Source: Polychytrium aggregatum (taxonomy: Eukaryota; Chytridiomycota; Chytridiomycetes; Polychytriales). From it: a DNA stretch of 64,000 nt. A program made the translations under genes and the position numbers. Below the pieces are notes generated by a model. That model had not been told where the DNA came from. It ran no database searches and worked only from the letters and a program-made list of their open reading frames with translations. Each line of letters starts with the position of its first letter. Position 1 is the first letter of the stretch. Shown piece by piece: positions 36,029 through 51,000 of the stretch. The stretch spans positions 372,001 to 436,000 of the forward strand of contig NW_026516234.1 in NCBI RefSeq assembly GCF_025602895.1, in the 5' to 3' direction.

Positions 36029-39000
36029 ATGGACAAGCGAAGCCCCGGCACAGGCGGTGACAATCCTGCCAGTGCGCGAAGCGATTCCTCCAAATCAGTC
36101 CCGCGTGCTCCTTCAGAAAGCTCAAAAAAGCGTGGGACGTCACGTCAAAGTTCATTCAATTACGGGGCAGCCGGAGGTGGTCTTCTCTCAGGCGAACGGC
36201 GCCAGTCACGAACGGCGACACCCTCAGCACATCGAAGTCCAAAGTCCGCACGTGCCAAAGCGCGGCAGGATTGGGATCGTCTGAAGAAACATGTGGTAAA
36301 CACCCACTCTCTCTTGGCACAGACCGTTTTCGAGTAATATCATGGCTTTGGTTAGCTGCCACGCGATTTCCTATTCAACTCACCATCCCGCCATCTCTTT
36401 CAACATGTCCCGAAACGTTGAAGCGCCTCGGCTTTTTCAACTCGCTTCTGAACCACAGGGCCCAATCCACCAACACATTCATGGCCATGGTGGACAAACT
36501 CTGGACAGCGGTTCATAAATACGCCCCGTGTGGCACCCAAAACATCCAAAGAGACAGTACTGTCGAGTTTGTAATGGCTGGATGGGTCAAGATCAAGGCT
36601 GCTCAGCATGCAGTTGCCCGGGGTGCGACCGAACAAAAAGCGACGCACGTATCAGAAAGTTCATCGGCTCGAGTTATGAACGTTGCCGTGAAAGTACAGG
36701 ATGACGTGTCCACAGCTCCGGACGATGATGTCGCCGCTGGGAGCACCTTGAACTTGGGCGAGCGCTTCAAGCAAACCAACAATCACATTCCGATTCAAAC
36801 AAGCGGCGGAATGGGTTTAGAAGGCCTGAGCCTCGACTCTGTGCCTTATCCAAATATCAATGGAGAGCTCAAAACAATTGCCGAGGGGCTTCGGTCGCAA
36901 ATTATAGGCAAATATCGCAAGTTTACCTGTATTCTTTTTTTGTGTATAGTATTGTTGATACCGCGATAGAGCTGCTTGGTCTACTTTGGATGCTATTCTT
37001 GTATTTCCTTTGCAGCTCGGTTGCAGTCGCTGGTCAGAAACTGCGTGTCTCATGTGTCTGACCTTGTTCTACAGAGGAGGCCGACTTTTACACGGTTCAA
37101 GTTCATTTCAATCGGGGCTGGAAGTTGCTGCTCCTTGGTCTCACGCAGGCAGAGTCGTTTGCACGATACATCGATATGTGCTCATTACATATCGCTTTGC
37201 CATCGATCAATGACACTCTCCTCGACTCGACCACACGAGAGGTGAGATGCTCCGAGGGTATCACTGGACTATATCATCAAGAGTGTTCAGAGCGATCATT
37301 GGACTGTGTTCTTTAGCTTTGGTACTGACGAGACCGCACGTGATTCCGCTTGTGAAGAGTCTTATCAGGATCTTGATCAATCTCGTAAACTCAGATGAGC
37401 GTTTTGAGAACCGCCTTAAAGCCGTGTACCTTCTTGGAGAACTCGGCCATTATCTAGGGAGGGTACGAGAGCATGATCACCTCATCAAACTGGTAACTAT
37501 CGTCCAATGCTTGAGCGCTTCGACATCCGCTTCCGCTTTTCCAGTGGAACCGAAGGGAGCACATTCCTCATTACGTAAAAAAGCATTCGACCGCGATCAT
37601 CGCCAGCACGCGAGCTCATATGGGCGAAATCTCGTTTCTGTACAGGCTTTCAAGCAAATGATCACCAAAATTCTTGAAATTCAGATCTACGAAAAGGAAC
37701 GCATGGTAAGATGGTATCGGTGTAGCACGAGTATGCCGTAGTACCGATGCAGTACTGATGTAGAGAGGGATGGCCGGCCTGACATATTTTGTTCACGGAA
37801 TCGGTGATTTGGATCCGTAGCAAGAGCATTGATTGAAAGCTTGCCATAGTTTGCATCATAATGCACACTGACCCATCACAATTTGTTCGAATGTAGGGAA
37901 TGAACGATTCATCGCGTTTCACTGACGAAAACAGAGCTTTCAAGATTCATCTGCTGCATTCAATCGGACGACTTTCAACCAGTCTCCAGTACCAGCCAAA
38001 GCATTTCGAGGATATGGTCATTTATATTATCCACGAAGAATTTTCTCAGGGCGACAACAAACCCAAAGTGATCCGTTCTAAGGCTGATGGAAAGCGGCAG
38101 GACTCTGGCGCCACATTTGTCATAAGAGCTCTACTCGGAATCTTGAATAATGATGTATGAGCTGCTGGCTCACAGTCTGGAATGTGACTGCAAGAGACGT
38201 GGATTACAATCGTAGTAATTCAGCGCTTCCATCATGTAGCACAGCTCCGAGAAAGAAATTGACAAGAGCTGACACAATCTGTACCTTGCACTCAATCCAG
38301 ATCAAAAAAACAGAGGCGAATCAAAAGTATATTGGAGCTCTTTTCCGTCCATATGTGCACCCTTTAATGCGCTCACCAAACCCCGCAATACAAATGATGG
38401 CGGTTCAATTCATCAGGTGAGCAAGCTGATCACTGCCAAAGATGTTGATCCTTTGTCGTTGTCCTGGAAGGAATACAGGGAAAATGATCGGTTCTGGAGT
38501 TGCACAACTTCAACTCAGCGCATTTGGATTTGACTTTCGGGGATCTTTACACCGCTCGTTTCTGTTTGGCAAGCAACTGGTTCCCAGTCGTCTATGAGGA
38601 TGCAATTCTCTTGGGGATCGAAAACATGATATCGGGTCTCAAGTCTACCAAGGATATTGATGTTCCTAACTTCAACGCCTTGTTGTGGGAACAGGAACTT
38701 AAAGTTTTGATGAAGGTTTGCATATATCTGTGGGGCAATAACCATTTGTATCTCCGTGCTGTACCAAATGCGGCGGCTTCACTTGATTGGATATCAACGA
38801 TCTGAAGGGACACGTTCCATTATTGACGGTTAATACCGGAAAATCCAAAGCTATCCACGATACAGCCCTCCTCTGAACAGTGATTTCTGGTAATTTATCT
38901 TTCGTTTGACGACAGAAACGCCTGGCGGCTGAGTCGCGTCGGGCCCTTCGGGCAAAGTTGCTGAGACAAATGCTTCAAATCCCTGGGACCTACTGCAAGC

Positions 39001-42000
39001 TGCATCCAGTCCAGGATTATCCTGGATTCTTCGCCGAGGATTCAGCTACTCTGATCCACACAGAAAGTATCGTTGTCAGCCTGCCTGTCAATCCTCTATC
39101 CAACATCATGATCACATGTCCGTTGCCGCAGATTCCTGGGATCCCAAATGGAGCAACCACTGTGCCCTATCCATTCATGGTACTCAACCGAAGATGACAT
39201 GGCTTGCTGCACCTATGGCGCTTCAACAGTATTTTGGCGGCCTCCGAGGATGCTCTTTATTTTCTGAAACTTCGTGCTTTGCACGCAGTAGAGTGCGTGG
39301 CCGTCGACTTTCTATTGATTTTTGGACGGGTACTCTGTGGGCACGACATAGTCCCGAGCCGTGTTGTGATTGTATCGAGCGCTTTCTGTCATAGATTTTG
39401 GATCGGAGTCGTACTTGACACCCGGGTAGATGTAAAAGGGTCGACTGACGGTTGCTAGCGCATCACCTTTGCTGGTAATTTATTCACACCGACTTTTCCG
39501 CCCGACTTTGACTGCCCACAGGATCAATCTGCTCAGGATAAGCTTAACAAACCGCCAACCCACAAATACGAGTATTTGGAGCGCACCGGCCGAGTTCCTG
39601 GCCTACCATTTGGATTTACCTATGCCCCTGGTCCCTTTACTGAAGTTAAAGCTCCACATGCTGAAGGCACAGACACAAAGGGCGGCGACAATGAGAAAAA
39701 ATCTGCAACCTTGCAAAATTCGCTCAAGATCCTCAGAAGAGTTTCGATAGTTGCTGGGACGATGGGGGCTCTTCGCAGAAGCTCCACAGTCAAAGGCCGT
39801 CCCTCCATTTCGGAGGAATCTCGGGATGAATGCCATTCCGTCGAGAGTAGTCTTCGAGACGAAGGCGACCTGGAGCGATCTGTCGTTCCGGCCGGTATGA
39901 CGAAAACGCCTCCACGAAGTGATGTCAGCGACTACAAACGTGGGCCGCCCGGATTCTTCAGCGTGTGTCCCTTCCCAGGCTACGACCCAGATAGAATGCA
40001 TACAACGCCACCGTCGCTTATCTACGCCAATGCATCGGCACACCCGATTGGCAGACAACCATCAATATCGGGCGATTCTGGACCAATGTTTCTTCGCGGA
40101 GCTCGAGAGTCGAAGGCCATCAAAAGCCCCATTGACAATCCGAGTCGAGTAGCAGAGGATATTCCGGAAGGATACATATCAGATCGGCATCCGGTGCTAT
40201 GGCCAAGCCAGATTCCGTAGGTTTGGGCTGAATACTCTGGGGCCGCAGGATTCAAGACTCTTTTGCTGATTTCCAGTACCTTACCTTGCCATATGCAGAG
40301 GTCTAAAGGCCGGAGGCACATCCAGTGATTTTCTGGTCAACGGTCCCGTCATCTTTGACATTATTCAGCCCAGAACCCAGAAGTTGCAGAGGGTGTTCAC
40401 GACTGTACTCAGTATCAACAAAGAACTGTCGGCGATTCATGTCCAGAACAGTACCAGCAACTCGTGGGTACCCAATGACGCTGTTTGTGTTGAATGCAAG
40501 CTTGAAAATGCAGCAAAACTGATGCCTCCAGCCTTATTTCTCAGCAATGTTCTGGAAATAGGTGCAACGTTCAATATCTTTATTAGATCACGAGCCGATC
40601 CGGATAAATGGGTATCCGTCAACCTAGAAGTCATCGACGACGACTATGATGACGGTAAGAGGCGTCCATCATGAAGCGTTATTGTGATTTTGTCGATGCT
40701 GTTGAATTTATGGCTGAATCAGTTGCAGCGCAATTCGCTAGATTGCCCGGAGGGCCTCCTGTCGACTGTGTGGATGGGGTGGCTGACCTGATTGCAATTT
40801 CATTCGGCTGTGAAATCTAACTGGACTATATATGTATTTCTCATGTTCGTCGCCCACACGTCTGTGATATTCTCCGTGACTTTTACAATGTGAATTGGGT
40901 CCATCTAAGATATGTCGCCTGGACTCCCAAAGTACCGCTCAAATGCTATTCAAGTTCCGGTTGACGCATCGAATGCTTCGGAAGTCGCTACAAAGGCGGC
41001 AAAAGTGCCCAGTGACCGGTTGTTTCACTTCCCCATACCGTCGGGCTATAGTGGAACTAACGAGCCATATTTTGCACCGCCCTTGAATCTACCTCCTTTC
41101 CCTATCGGGTACACCGCGAACCGCATCCCATTTTATGGAAAAACGGCGAGCATCAAACCCATTCCAGCTGGAATGACAAACTTTGGAACCCGATTTTACA
41201 TCGAAGGGCGGTCCACACCAAATGACTCGGCCAAAAATCTCGTTGCCGGCTACGATAATAGTGGTTTCCCCATATTCCTGCCGAGGGGTTGCAACCTTCC
41301 ATCGCCCTCGGGATTCACTCCGGATGGAATCGCCTTTTACGACATTCCATCCATGATGCAGCAACGAGGAATAATGGTCCTCCCAGCCTCACTGAGCATT
41401 CAGGCAACGTGGCCATTGCTGGGTAAGAGTGCTGAGCCCGAGTCGCCCGATGCAGACGCTGGGCAAAGGCATGATATTCTGCAGAAGAAGCATCAGGAAC
41501 GACTTCGAAATCTTGTCGTCTCCCTGGAGTCGTCTATGACCCAAGTTAGCGGCCACTTTCTTCGCGGTAGTCAGAGGCCAGTAGGCGATCTGAACAGGGT
41601 CTCACAATTCAATCGGGTGCGACAGCAAGACGAAGACTGTGGGACCGAATATCTTGAGGATCCCGACGACATCATTGGATTCCTCCGAGAGAGCGAAGAC
41701 ACAGGTTACCTCAAAGCGCATGGAATGAAGGTTATGATCGATCCAGACATACTCAAGTTCCAAAGCGTCCACGCGCCTGTCACCAACAGTACGGTTTTGC
41801 GCTATCGTGCGGGTCGCGGCGACCATGAAGAGCGCGATTTCTTTGTTTCCGTCGAGCCGGTCGACATATTTTCGGTCAAATCATTCCATTTCCGCCTTCA
41901 AGGAGAAGGTGTACTCGAAATGGCAGTATCATTCAATCCCAAAGCGATGAAAGCGGACCAGGTCGATGGCTCTCTTCACCTCATCGACGACTCTGGGAGG

Positions 42001-45000
42001 AAGCTTGCCATGTGCCGACTGGTTGCCCTCAAGCAGAGCTTTGTTCGAGTCTCGCCGCTTTCCATCGATGCAGGCTGGATCCTTCCGGAGAGGCGCAAAG
42101 AGAGCATTCTCAAGATTGAGAATGTATCTTCTGGCGCTGTCAGCATCAATTTACGCATGCAAAGCGATGCAGCCACCACCAGCGGGACCCCGCAAGCTCC
42201 CAGTCGACCTCAAACGTCCAGAAGCGGACCCTTTAGCGTTGCACTCAAGACACTCAAACTTCAGCCGTATGAACAAAAGTCTGTCCCGATCTCGTTTGAG
42301 TCAGCCAGCCTCGGTCGGTGCAGCGACGTGCTGGAAATTCATTCGCCTGGAGGCGACATGATCAAGGTTCAGCTCGTGGGGATCGCCGGAATCCCAATTA
42401 CCTTGTATCCCGAGGACGCCGAGAGCTCCATGGCCGGCGCAGCCGCATTGACTCGCGAGCGATGCGAGTTTATGCGAAAATTCCAGCGAGGCGACTCCAA
42501 AGACAAGCCTCATCTCAATTTGTCTCCGACCGATACGGCCATCTTGAAAAACATGATGTCGGCCACGTCCGATCAAGAATCCCGACGCGAGGCGCACACC
42601 TTGGATTTTGGAATATCGCCCATGGATTCACATGTGCAAATGAGATGCCTAACATTGATGAATCTTTCGGATGTCTCCATCACCGTCGGGCTCTACTGCC
42701 AGCATCCGGCCATCAAATGCCCATATTTGGTCCGCATAGCCCCTCGCATGGCCAACACCGTCGAAGTTGTGTTGAGCATGGCGAGTTCGCTAGCCGGCCG
42801 TGCCACAGGGAATATCAAGACCATCATCGAGGTTATTTGCCCAGAGTTTCAAAATATTCCGCTGACAGTCCGAGCATTCATTGGCCAGCCACTGTATTTT
42901 CCATCATGGGAGCTGGCCTTCTTCAAGCCCGCACGCATCGGCGACACCGAATCGGTCACATTGTTCCTCATCAACGAGTCGCAGTACAACATCAGTTTCA
43001 TAGCTCGTGGAATCGAAGCCCCACCACCCGACTCGAATCAGAACTTTATTATTTCATCCATATCGACAGATGAAGCATCGCCTTCGCTCATCTCTCCAGT
43101 TTCGGCTATACCTGTGACGTTTGTGTTTAACGCTCGACAGCGGGGACCACTTCTCCAGTCAGTCAGATTCAAACTTCTCACGCCGTTTGAACTAGAAAGT
43201 CCAAGTGCCATGTTTGGGAAACCGCTCTCGCTTGTGGGAATCTGTGTTGAACCGTACATCCATCGACCCGGAGAGCTCCCAGATAAAAACGGCATTGATT
43301 TTCTCAGAATGTGGATGTCGCACCCCAAACGCGTGCTGGATGAGTATCCATCGCCAGAGGAGATGGCCCAAAGGTTTGACCTGCAGCCGGTTCTCAAGCC
43401 GCTTTCACGCGGGTCGATGGTTCCGTATACTCCACCCGCCGGAAGTAATCAAACCACGGCTTGCGCCACTTACTGCGAGGCCGTCTTCATTCGCGACAAT
43501 ATCGAGTTCAAGATGGGCGCCAAACTCGTCGGCCAGTCCGACAACTTTCGGAGATCTCAGCTGCAGCCCGTGCCCGTCAAAAACCGAAGCAACCATGAGC
43601 TTACCGTATCTTTTCTTGCCAGCACGCTGTTCACCATCGATCCAAGATCAAAGACGATGCCTCCACACGACTCTGGCAATGTCGACGTCATGTTCGTCCC
43701 GCCTCTCGAAAGCCCGGATGTATTGCGATTTTACGGGTTTGGAATGGCCTTGCTTGAGCATGACCACAGCTTTCACGCCATTCAAATGATTGGCAAGAGC
43801 GATACCGACTTTTTGATCTTTCCACCTCCAAACAAGGATAAGCAGATCACCCTCGACTTTGGCCGCGTGGAGGTATCGTCGTTAGAGATCAGCCAAAAGA
43901 CACTGCTTCTGTGCAATACCTTCCCAGCATCATATTCCTGGAGCGTCAAGATGATCAGCGGAAAGTCCAAGTTCTCGGCCTTTGAAATCGGAATGATCCT
44001 CGGGGAGCTCCACGCCTACGAAACATATCCGTTGGTATTCAAATTCCATGCCGACTCGTCCGGGACTTTTGAGAGCATGGCCGAGGTTCACATAGCCGAA
44101 ACGCTTGATCGGCACGCAAAGCCCACGAAAGTAGCAACCGTGCTTCTGCGTGGACAGATGGTCAACACCTCACTCTTTGGATGTCCCGATGTCCTCGAGT
44201 TCGGGAGCACCGTTGTCTTTCAGAAGAAGGAGAAAAAGTTCACCATCACCAACAATGGATCAACCGAAACTTTGGTGACAATCCTCGTCAAGCCCCCGTT
44301 CTACGTGGGTATCAAGTCCTTTCATCTGACCCCGAAAGCGCAGCAGGAAATAGCGGTATCGTACCAACCGACCGAGTCCCGATCGACTGTGATCAAGATG
44401 CTGGTATTCTCAAACCTGAGGCTCTACATTGTCAATCTCTCGGGCACGGGTGGAACGGCCCAGTTGATATGTGAGAAGTACGAAGACAGGGCCATAGACT
44501 TTGGATACCAGCGTGAGGGTACGGTGGCTTGGCTCCCGATATACGCCACCAACAAAGGGACCCTTCCACTTTCTTTGAAAGCAATAACAAGCGACAGCCC
44601 AGACTTGGTTAAAATCGAATTCCTGAACATCACCTCCACCGTGCCATACGAGGGGACGACCTCCGGCGCTGGAATGATGCACATCAGGATTCGCAAAGAT
44701 TACTGGAGCATCCTAAGAAGGAAGTTTCAAGTTTTCAACGCCTTGAAGGACCTACTGAAGGTGGCCAAGGGAGCAAAGAGTCGGTCCGACTATTGGAGCG
44801 ATGGCGATCGCAAGGATGATCTGGGAATATCGGTGCAGATCCACAAAACAGACACAATCGATATCTTGGGCAGCAGCATCCCCGAAATCACACCCATTCT
44901 GCGGCCCTTTTATTCGTATCATTTTCTGATCGGATACTGTAACAAGTATCAGACCAAAACGGACACCTTCATCGATTTCCACTACATGCCCGTGACGACC

Positions 45001-48000
45001 GAGGAATCGACAAACAATCTCCCGCTGTTGCTCAAGTCGATGAGACTGCATGTGGACGGAAACGCATATCGACCACTCGAATTCTTTCCACCTTTCCATG
45101 ATTTCGGCATAGTCGCGACGGAAGCATATTCGGGCAAAACAGCGAAAGAGCCCGAGTCTGCTCCCTCGTTCCCGTACGGCGTCGTTCGCCAGGAAGACGA
45201 GTCAAAATCACATACGCTGATGTTGCAGATCATCAACATGTCGATGGAGACCCAAAATCTCTCACTCCAGTATATTCATCCGGAGTTTTCCATAAGCGGG
45301 CGATCATGGCACCTTCAGCCCGGAGAAAAGCTTCATATTCCTGTTGATTTCCATCCTCCAAAGGAGCAGGTTCAATATCGGGGCGAAGCTAGGTTCCTCC
45401 ACAAACATGGCGTCTCCACCATCCGACTCGCAGGCACGGGAGCTTCAGCAGATCTTATCTGCGATCGCACTCTCGACTTTGGCAGTCTCAAGATCGGCAC
45501 AACCGGAACGCGTGCCCTCAAACTCAGCAATCGCGGTCTGATGATCTGTCGGTTCTGGATATATATCTGCCAAAGCAACGGCGACTTTAAGCTTCATGGG
45601 AGCGACCCAAGCGAATACGAAGGCTCGGTGGAATCTGGCTGCTCCACCACTGTTACGGTTGAGTGCTCAACCCAGTCACCTATCGAAAAGCCCGCCCATT
45701 TGCGTATCAAATGGCTGCGCGTTCCCGGAGGAATCTGGGAGCAGACCTTGGTCCCGCTGTTTGTCCGCATCGGCATACCTATATTCAAGATCCATAAGTC
45801 CGAGCTCGACTTTGGAACGACCTATATTAATGTCAACAAAGTGCTGAGTCTTCTGGTATCGAATGACGGAAACGCTGTGTGCATGTGGAGTTCTCGTTCA
45901 GAGAGCGTCAACATCGAAGCGTTTCCAAGCACAGGTGTGATCAATCCTGGAGAAACATTCAGCATCCGAGTCAAATACTCACCGTTGGACTATCAGCCTC
46001 TCTCTACATCGCTGTCCTTTGAAACGGATGCCGGGAACAAGGTTGCGATGTGCTACGGAATCGTCGGAGTTCCATATTTGATGATTTCCAAGGAGCTCAT
46101 GGCAATTGATTTCGGCATTGCGGCTATCAACAAAACGCATACGCGCTCCATCGAAATGGAGAACACGGGGAGCAAGCCGATCGAGTTCGAGGTTTCGATC
46201 TTTGAAAATACCCAGGATGGGGTTCCTTCGTACGATGAGGACTATGACATATTTTTTGCGGATCCGCCAAGCGGAGTGGTTCAGCCCGGCGAAAAGGCAA
46301 AGATCATGTTCCATGGCATTCCACGAGAGTACGGGGCAATCAACACCGCAAAGTACATGATACGTACGCGGGATGGGGAGCAGTATACCGGTAGCATCTG
46401 TATCACGGGTGGGAAGGCAATCATCAAGCTCGCACCTCCAAAAGTAACCGATGAGACAACCAAGCCGACGACCGCAGAGCAATCCCGCTCTACCCCTCAA
46501 TCGCGGCTTGGGAGCACACCGACAGCGCGGAGCACAACCACTTTCGAAGCCGGGCAGATGGCCATGTTCTCCCACATTGAAAATTTACAGGAGATTCTGG
46601 CTGGACTGCGTGCTGCCGAGCTCGATAACGGTCTTGCCGAGTCGAAGAGACAAGGGCGCCCAGATGGCTCCAGAATTCATCAGAGACACGGGACACGGGT
46701 ATCGACTTTCAGCCGCGAGTCTGTTGACAGCCGCCAGCCTTTCACACCCACTTCGGCTCACACTTCTACAGCGGCATCAGGAACTCCGCGCAGAAGACGA
46801 GAGGGATCGGTAGGTTCCGAAGTCGGCGGGAGAGGTACCACGGACGACGAGGCGCTGCGTTTCATACAAGGAACTCGGGTCTTTGATGGCTCCGATTTCA
46901 AAGGCAAAGCTACATCTGAATCCGGAAAGCAGGTCCGATTTGGGTATACCCCCAAATCGGACGAGGATGGTCAGGATGGGGCCATGTTCGATGTCCCTAG
47001 CACTGCTTCCGAGAGACGTGCGGATACCTCAAGCACTGCTGCAAGTCGAATCGAAACTGGCGATCGCGAGTCTCGAGGCATCCAATCTAGACGATCTTTT
47101 GAGCGCAGATCGAGCCGCTCTCAAAAGAGTACAGCCCCTCAGGCGCTCCCGCATGAGCTGGATGATGAATCAGCGGCTGTCAAGTACATGGACGAACTCA
47201 CAGCAATAGAGGCTGAGCTGGAAAAGGCTCTCCTCAGCGAAATCGATATGGCCGCTGACCTTCAAGGCGAGAATGGCCAGGATAGGCGGTGGATCGGCGG
47301 ACTTGGCCGATATCGCCCTGCTCAAGAGCGGCGAAGACTCCCGGATCGATCGACCAAACCAGATGTTGCTTCCCGGACTCCTGAGCCCGATCAAGCTGGA
47401 TACAAAGGCGATTCTAAAACATCCGGAGCCAGTCCAACCGGACCGTCAAAGGGTAAAGAAGTCAATGGCGAAGGTGCCGAAGCTGCGAAGGGACGACAGC
47501 TGCGTGAGCACGGCGCCAGCGAGGGAGGCTCGGAGGAGCCGCATGCTGAAGCAGCCCAGCGCATCGAGCATACACTCGGGAACTTGATCAACATGGCACA
47601 GGGTCTGATGAATCAGTCGCGCATGATCTTGCACGGCTATACCGAGAAGACCAGCGAGGAGATTGGGCTGCTCAAGAAAAAAATCGATGCTATCAACAAC
47701 AGAGTCATCGAGAGCACAAAGTCAATCATGAAGAACGTCCGAGATCAACTCTCGGGAGAGTGGGTGCCAAATCGGGAATTTCTTACAGGCACCTTGCGAC
47801 GTTTGCAAGCATCCAACCATGTGGTCGAGACCCTCACTCAGCTTTCCGTTTCTGCCAAGAAGGACGATGACGAAGTTGACACATTCAACCTCGGGCTCTT
47901 CAGAATCGATCAAAGGAGTGAAGACATTCTCCTCTTTAACCTCCCTAACACCGGCAACCTCAGCTTTGATTTTGAACTAGTGCCCATCCTCAGCCAGACA

Positions 48001-51000
48001 TGCGTTCCTCCAGGAGTCGAGGGTGACGGATTTGAATACTTCCAGATCACGCCCTCCTCTGGTACGATCGATCCTCGAAACTCCATCAACATCTCAGCTT
48101 CTGTATTCGCGGCGACTCCCGGGCTTTATCAGCAAGGATACGAGCTGCGCTCTGCAGGAGAGGTTGTCCTGTCCTTCTATCTCAGTGCTCGCATTGGTGT
48201 CCCTCGAATCGAGCTCGCTCCAGCGATATTGGACTTTGGACTAGTGACTCGCCGAAAAACGAGCACACGGACGCTCTTGATCTCAAACGCCGGTACTTTC
48301 CGGGATATCTGGCGTATCGAGCCTATCATTGCTGATGGTGGATCCCAGGCGATGTTTTCTGGCACGGCTTCCGGTGCCAATCGTCTCCCCTTCGAGTGCG
48401 CGCAGCAGCGAGGCGAACTCGAGCCTGGAGATTCCGTGGAGGTCGGCATTAGCTTCAGTCCAACCAATGAAGGTCCATACCAACAAAAGTACCGACTAAC
48501 GTGGAGTATGGCTCCGATATCGTTCGAGACGAAGGGCATCGGGGGCGGTGTACGCATCAAACCCACATATGTCGATCCGGCAGATATCCAATTCGGCGGC
48601 CTCGACTGGGGGACTTGTGTCGTCGGTGTTGGATATACAAAAAAAATTGACCTCAAGAACATTGGAAATGTCGATGGCGAGATCGAAATCAGGAATCCGC
48701 ATCAATTCCTACAAATCGAGGCACCTAAAAACAGCCGTGGTGGAATAGTGGTTCGATCGGGGGAGTCTATTCCTGTGACCCTCACCTATCGGCCTCTCGA
48801 AAGTCTGAACACAAAAGAAGGAATCAAAATTGCCCTGCCCGAGAACGACTTTGTATCGATTCCTTTCAAGGCCACGGCAGGGGTGTGCTCATGGAAAATC
48901 GACAACAGACTCAGTCTCGTCAATATGTCAATCAACGATATTCAGAATGGTCGAATCACGGTCATTAACGATGGAGAGCTCGATATTCCTCTGGAGGTTC
49001 AGATGTCTCAGCCCATCTCTCCGAACATCAGCTTCATAACCAAAGGCTGGCGAGCCGACAAGAGCTTGATTGTTGCTGGTCAGGAGATCACCATCGATCT
49101 CACGGTAACACCAAAGAAGCCCGAACTTTTCGATGGCAGCGTGCTGTTGATGACAAATCTCGGGAGGGGAACCATCACCGAAACAATCCCGTACAAATTC
49201 AGGGCCTATGCGGAGGCCGTCGCTCTTGACGACGACGACGATGCTTCAGTCGGAAGAATCATGGTTGGCCAAACGGCTTCTGTGAAGCGAACCCTCACCA
49301 ACTTTGGTAACTCCGAAGTACGCTATCGTGTCCGAATAGAGGTATACACCCCGGAGCATGCGCTCAAAGGGTCCCTCGATAGCGTCACCGAAGGCGGAGG
49401 CGTGCCCAAGCGACTTGCCAAGAAGGGTAAGGCTGGAAGTTCGATGGGATCCCAGAGTCTCAAACAAGGTCGATCAAAGTCCAAAATCCTGGCATCGTCA
49501 GAACATGTTCCAGCGAGAACCCCATGGAAGATCAGGGGATTGTCTGGTAAGCTTGTGAAGCGATTTGCTGCGAAATATCCTTCATTGTAGATACGAAAGT
49601 TGCTTTATTTGCTCCCAATCTGACACGACACATACCAAAACTAGAGGGAATTCTTGAGCCCGATAAAACCATTGACATCGAAGCCATATTTGAATCGCTT
49701 GATGAAGATGGTGACGACTGGCACGAAGCCCGACTTGTTGTCGAAAAGTGCGAGGTGAGCACACGGTTGAATGGAATGAACCCCTCCTTCTTGCTCACCT
49801 GATCTCATCAATTTCGTGTACATCTGTTTACTAGGGGAGCGTTTGGGAGGAACTCTCCTCGCTCAAGCTCGTTGGCGCAGGCGGTAAACCAAAACTCGTT
49901 CTGGATACTCAAGCTGTGGACTTTGGACACGTTGGAATCGGGGCTGAGAAGACCGCGGTGGTTCTGCTCCAAAATGAGGTTGGTTCTTCTCGATCTGTGA
50001 GACGCTATTTGATGCATCAAGGCATGAAGGCCTATCTGGGCCATCGAACAAGGGATTTGTTCTTGCAACCGATACGAGCTGTGGAAGCCCCCCCCCAATT
50101 CATATTCTAGGTTATTGGCGGCTGGCTAAACATCATGTTGACCAGAACTTGCCCAAACCTCGTAATAGGGCACAGCAATCCTGGACTATGAGTTTGTGCC
50201 ATTCTGGGACTTTGATGTTCAAATTCGGCTAGGAGAAGCTGTCCCAATGAAGGGCCATATTGAGCCTGGGGGGTATTTGAAAATGCCCATTTATATTCAA
50301 GCCCGATCAAGACATTGATTACTCCTCGACAATCGAGATACAGACCCAGGTTGACAAACAGACGGTGGCCATGACAGGGAGAGGTAAGCGTCACAATCGA
50401 GCGATGCATGTTTAGCGTTTTCTGACTGACATCCACCGATTCACAGGTGCGGTATATCGAATATATGAGGCGGGATTGCCAAATTACATCGACATGGGCA
50501 CGATATATCTTGGAGAGACAAGTGAAAGCTTTGTAAGTTTGTGTCAAGCCCCGTAACAGATTCGAGAATAATGGAGGCGACGAGGTCGGGCTAATAGGTT
50601 TTGTGTTAACCAGATCAAAGTTATGAACGACTGTGAGTTCGAAATCAATGTTGCGGCGGCGGTGTTCCTGTCCGACCCGAACGAGCATCCAGACGCAGAA
50701 ATCGCAACACAGTTTCGGACCTTCCCCGAGCTGTTTGATTATCCCGCGAACCCGCAAGACCCCGGCAACAATCAGGTATACATTACTGATTGAGCTAGTT
50801 CTGACAAGAAATCGGCACTGAATCAACCTCTATGTAGTCGATCGTCAGTCTCGGTCTCATCCAAGTTGTTTCCACCCTTTCCGACAGCCACCGGGGCCAC
50901 CCTTGACATAAGTGAAGCAACAGCCTTGGTGGGAGGCGGCAAGAAGAAGTTTATCTGCAGGCTGAGAGTGATGGCGGACGATGCATCAGCGTCAGTGCCT

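Noticed and set aside
42318-43789. 251- and 194-codon frames inside the giant exon
   Set aside because: Alternative-frame shadows of the ASH coding sequence.
40912-49590. 2,892-codon frame as a stand-alone gene
   Set aside because: A phase-perfect splice from 40655 and further in-phase exons after 49546 show it is one exon of a larger gene.
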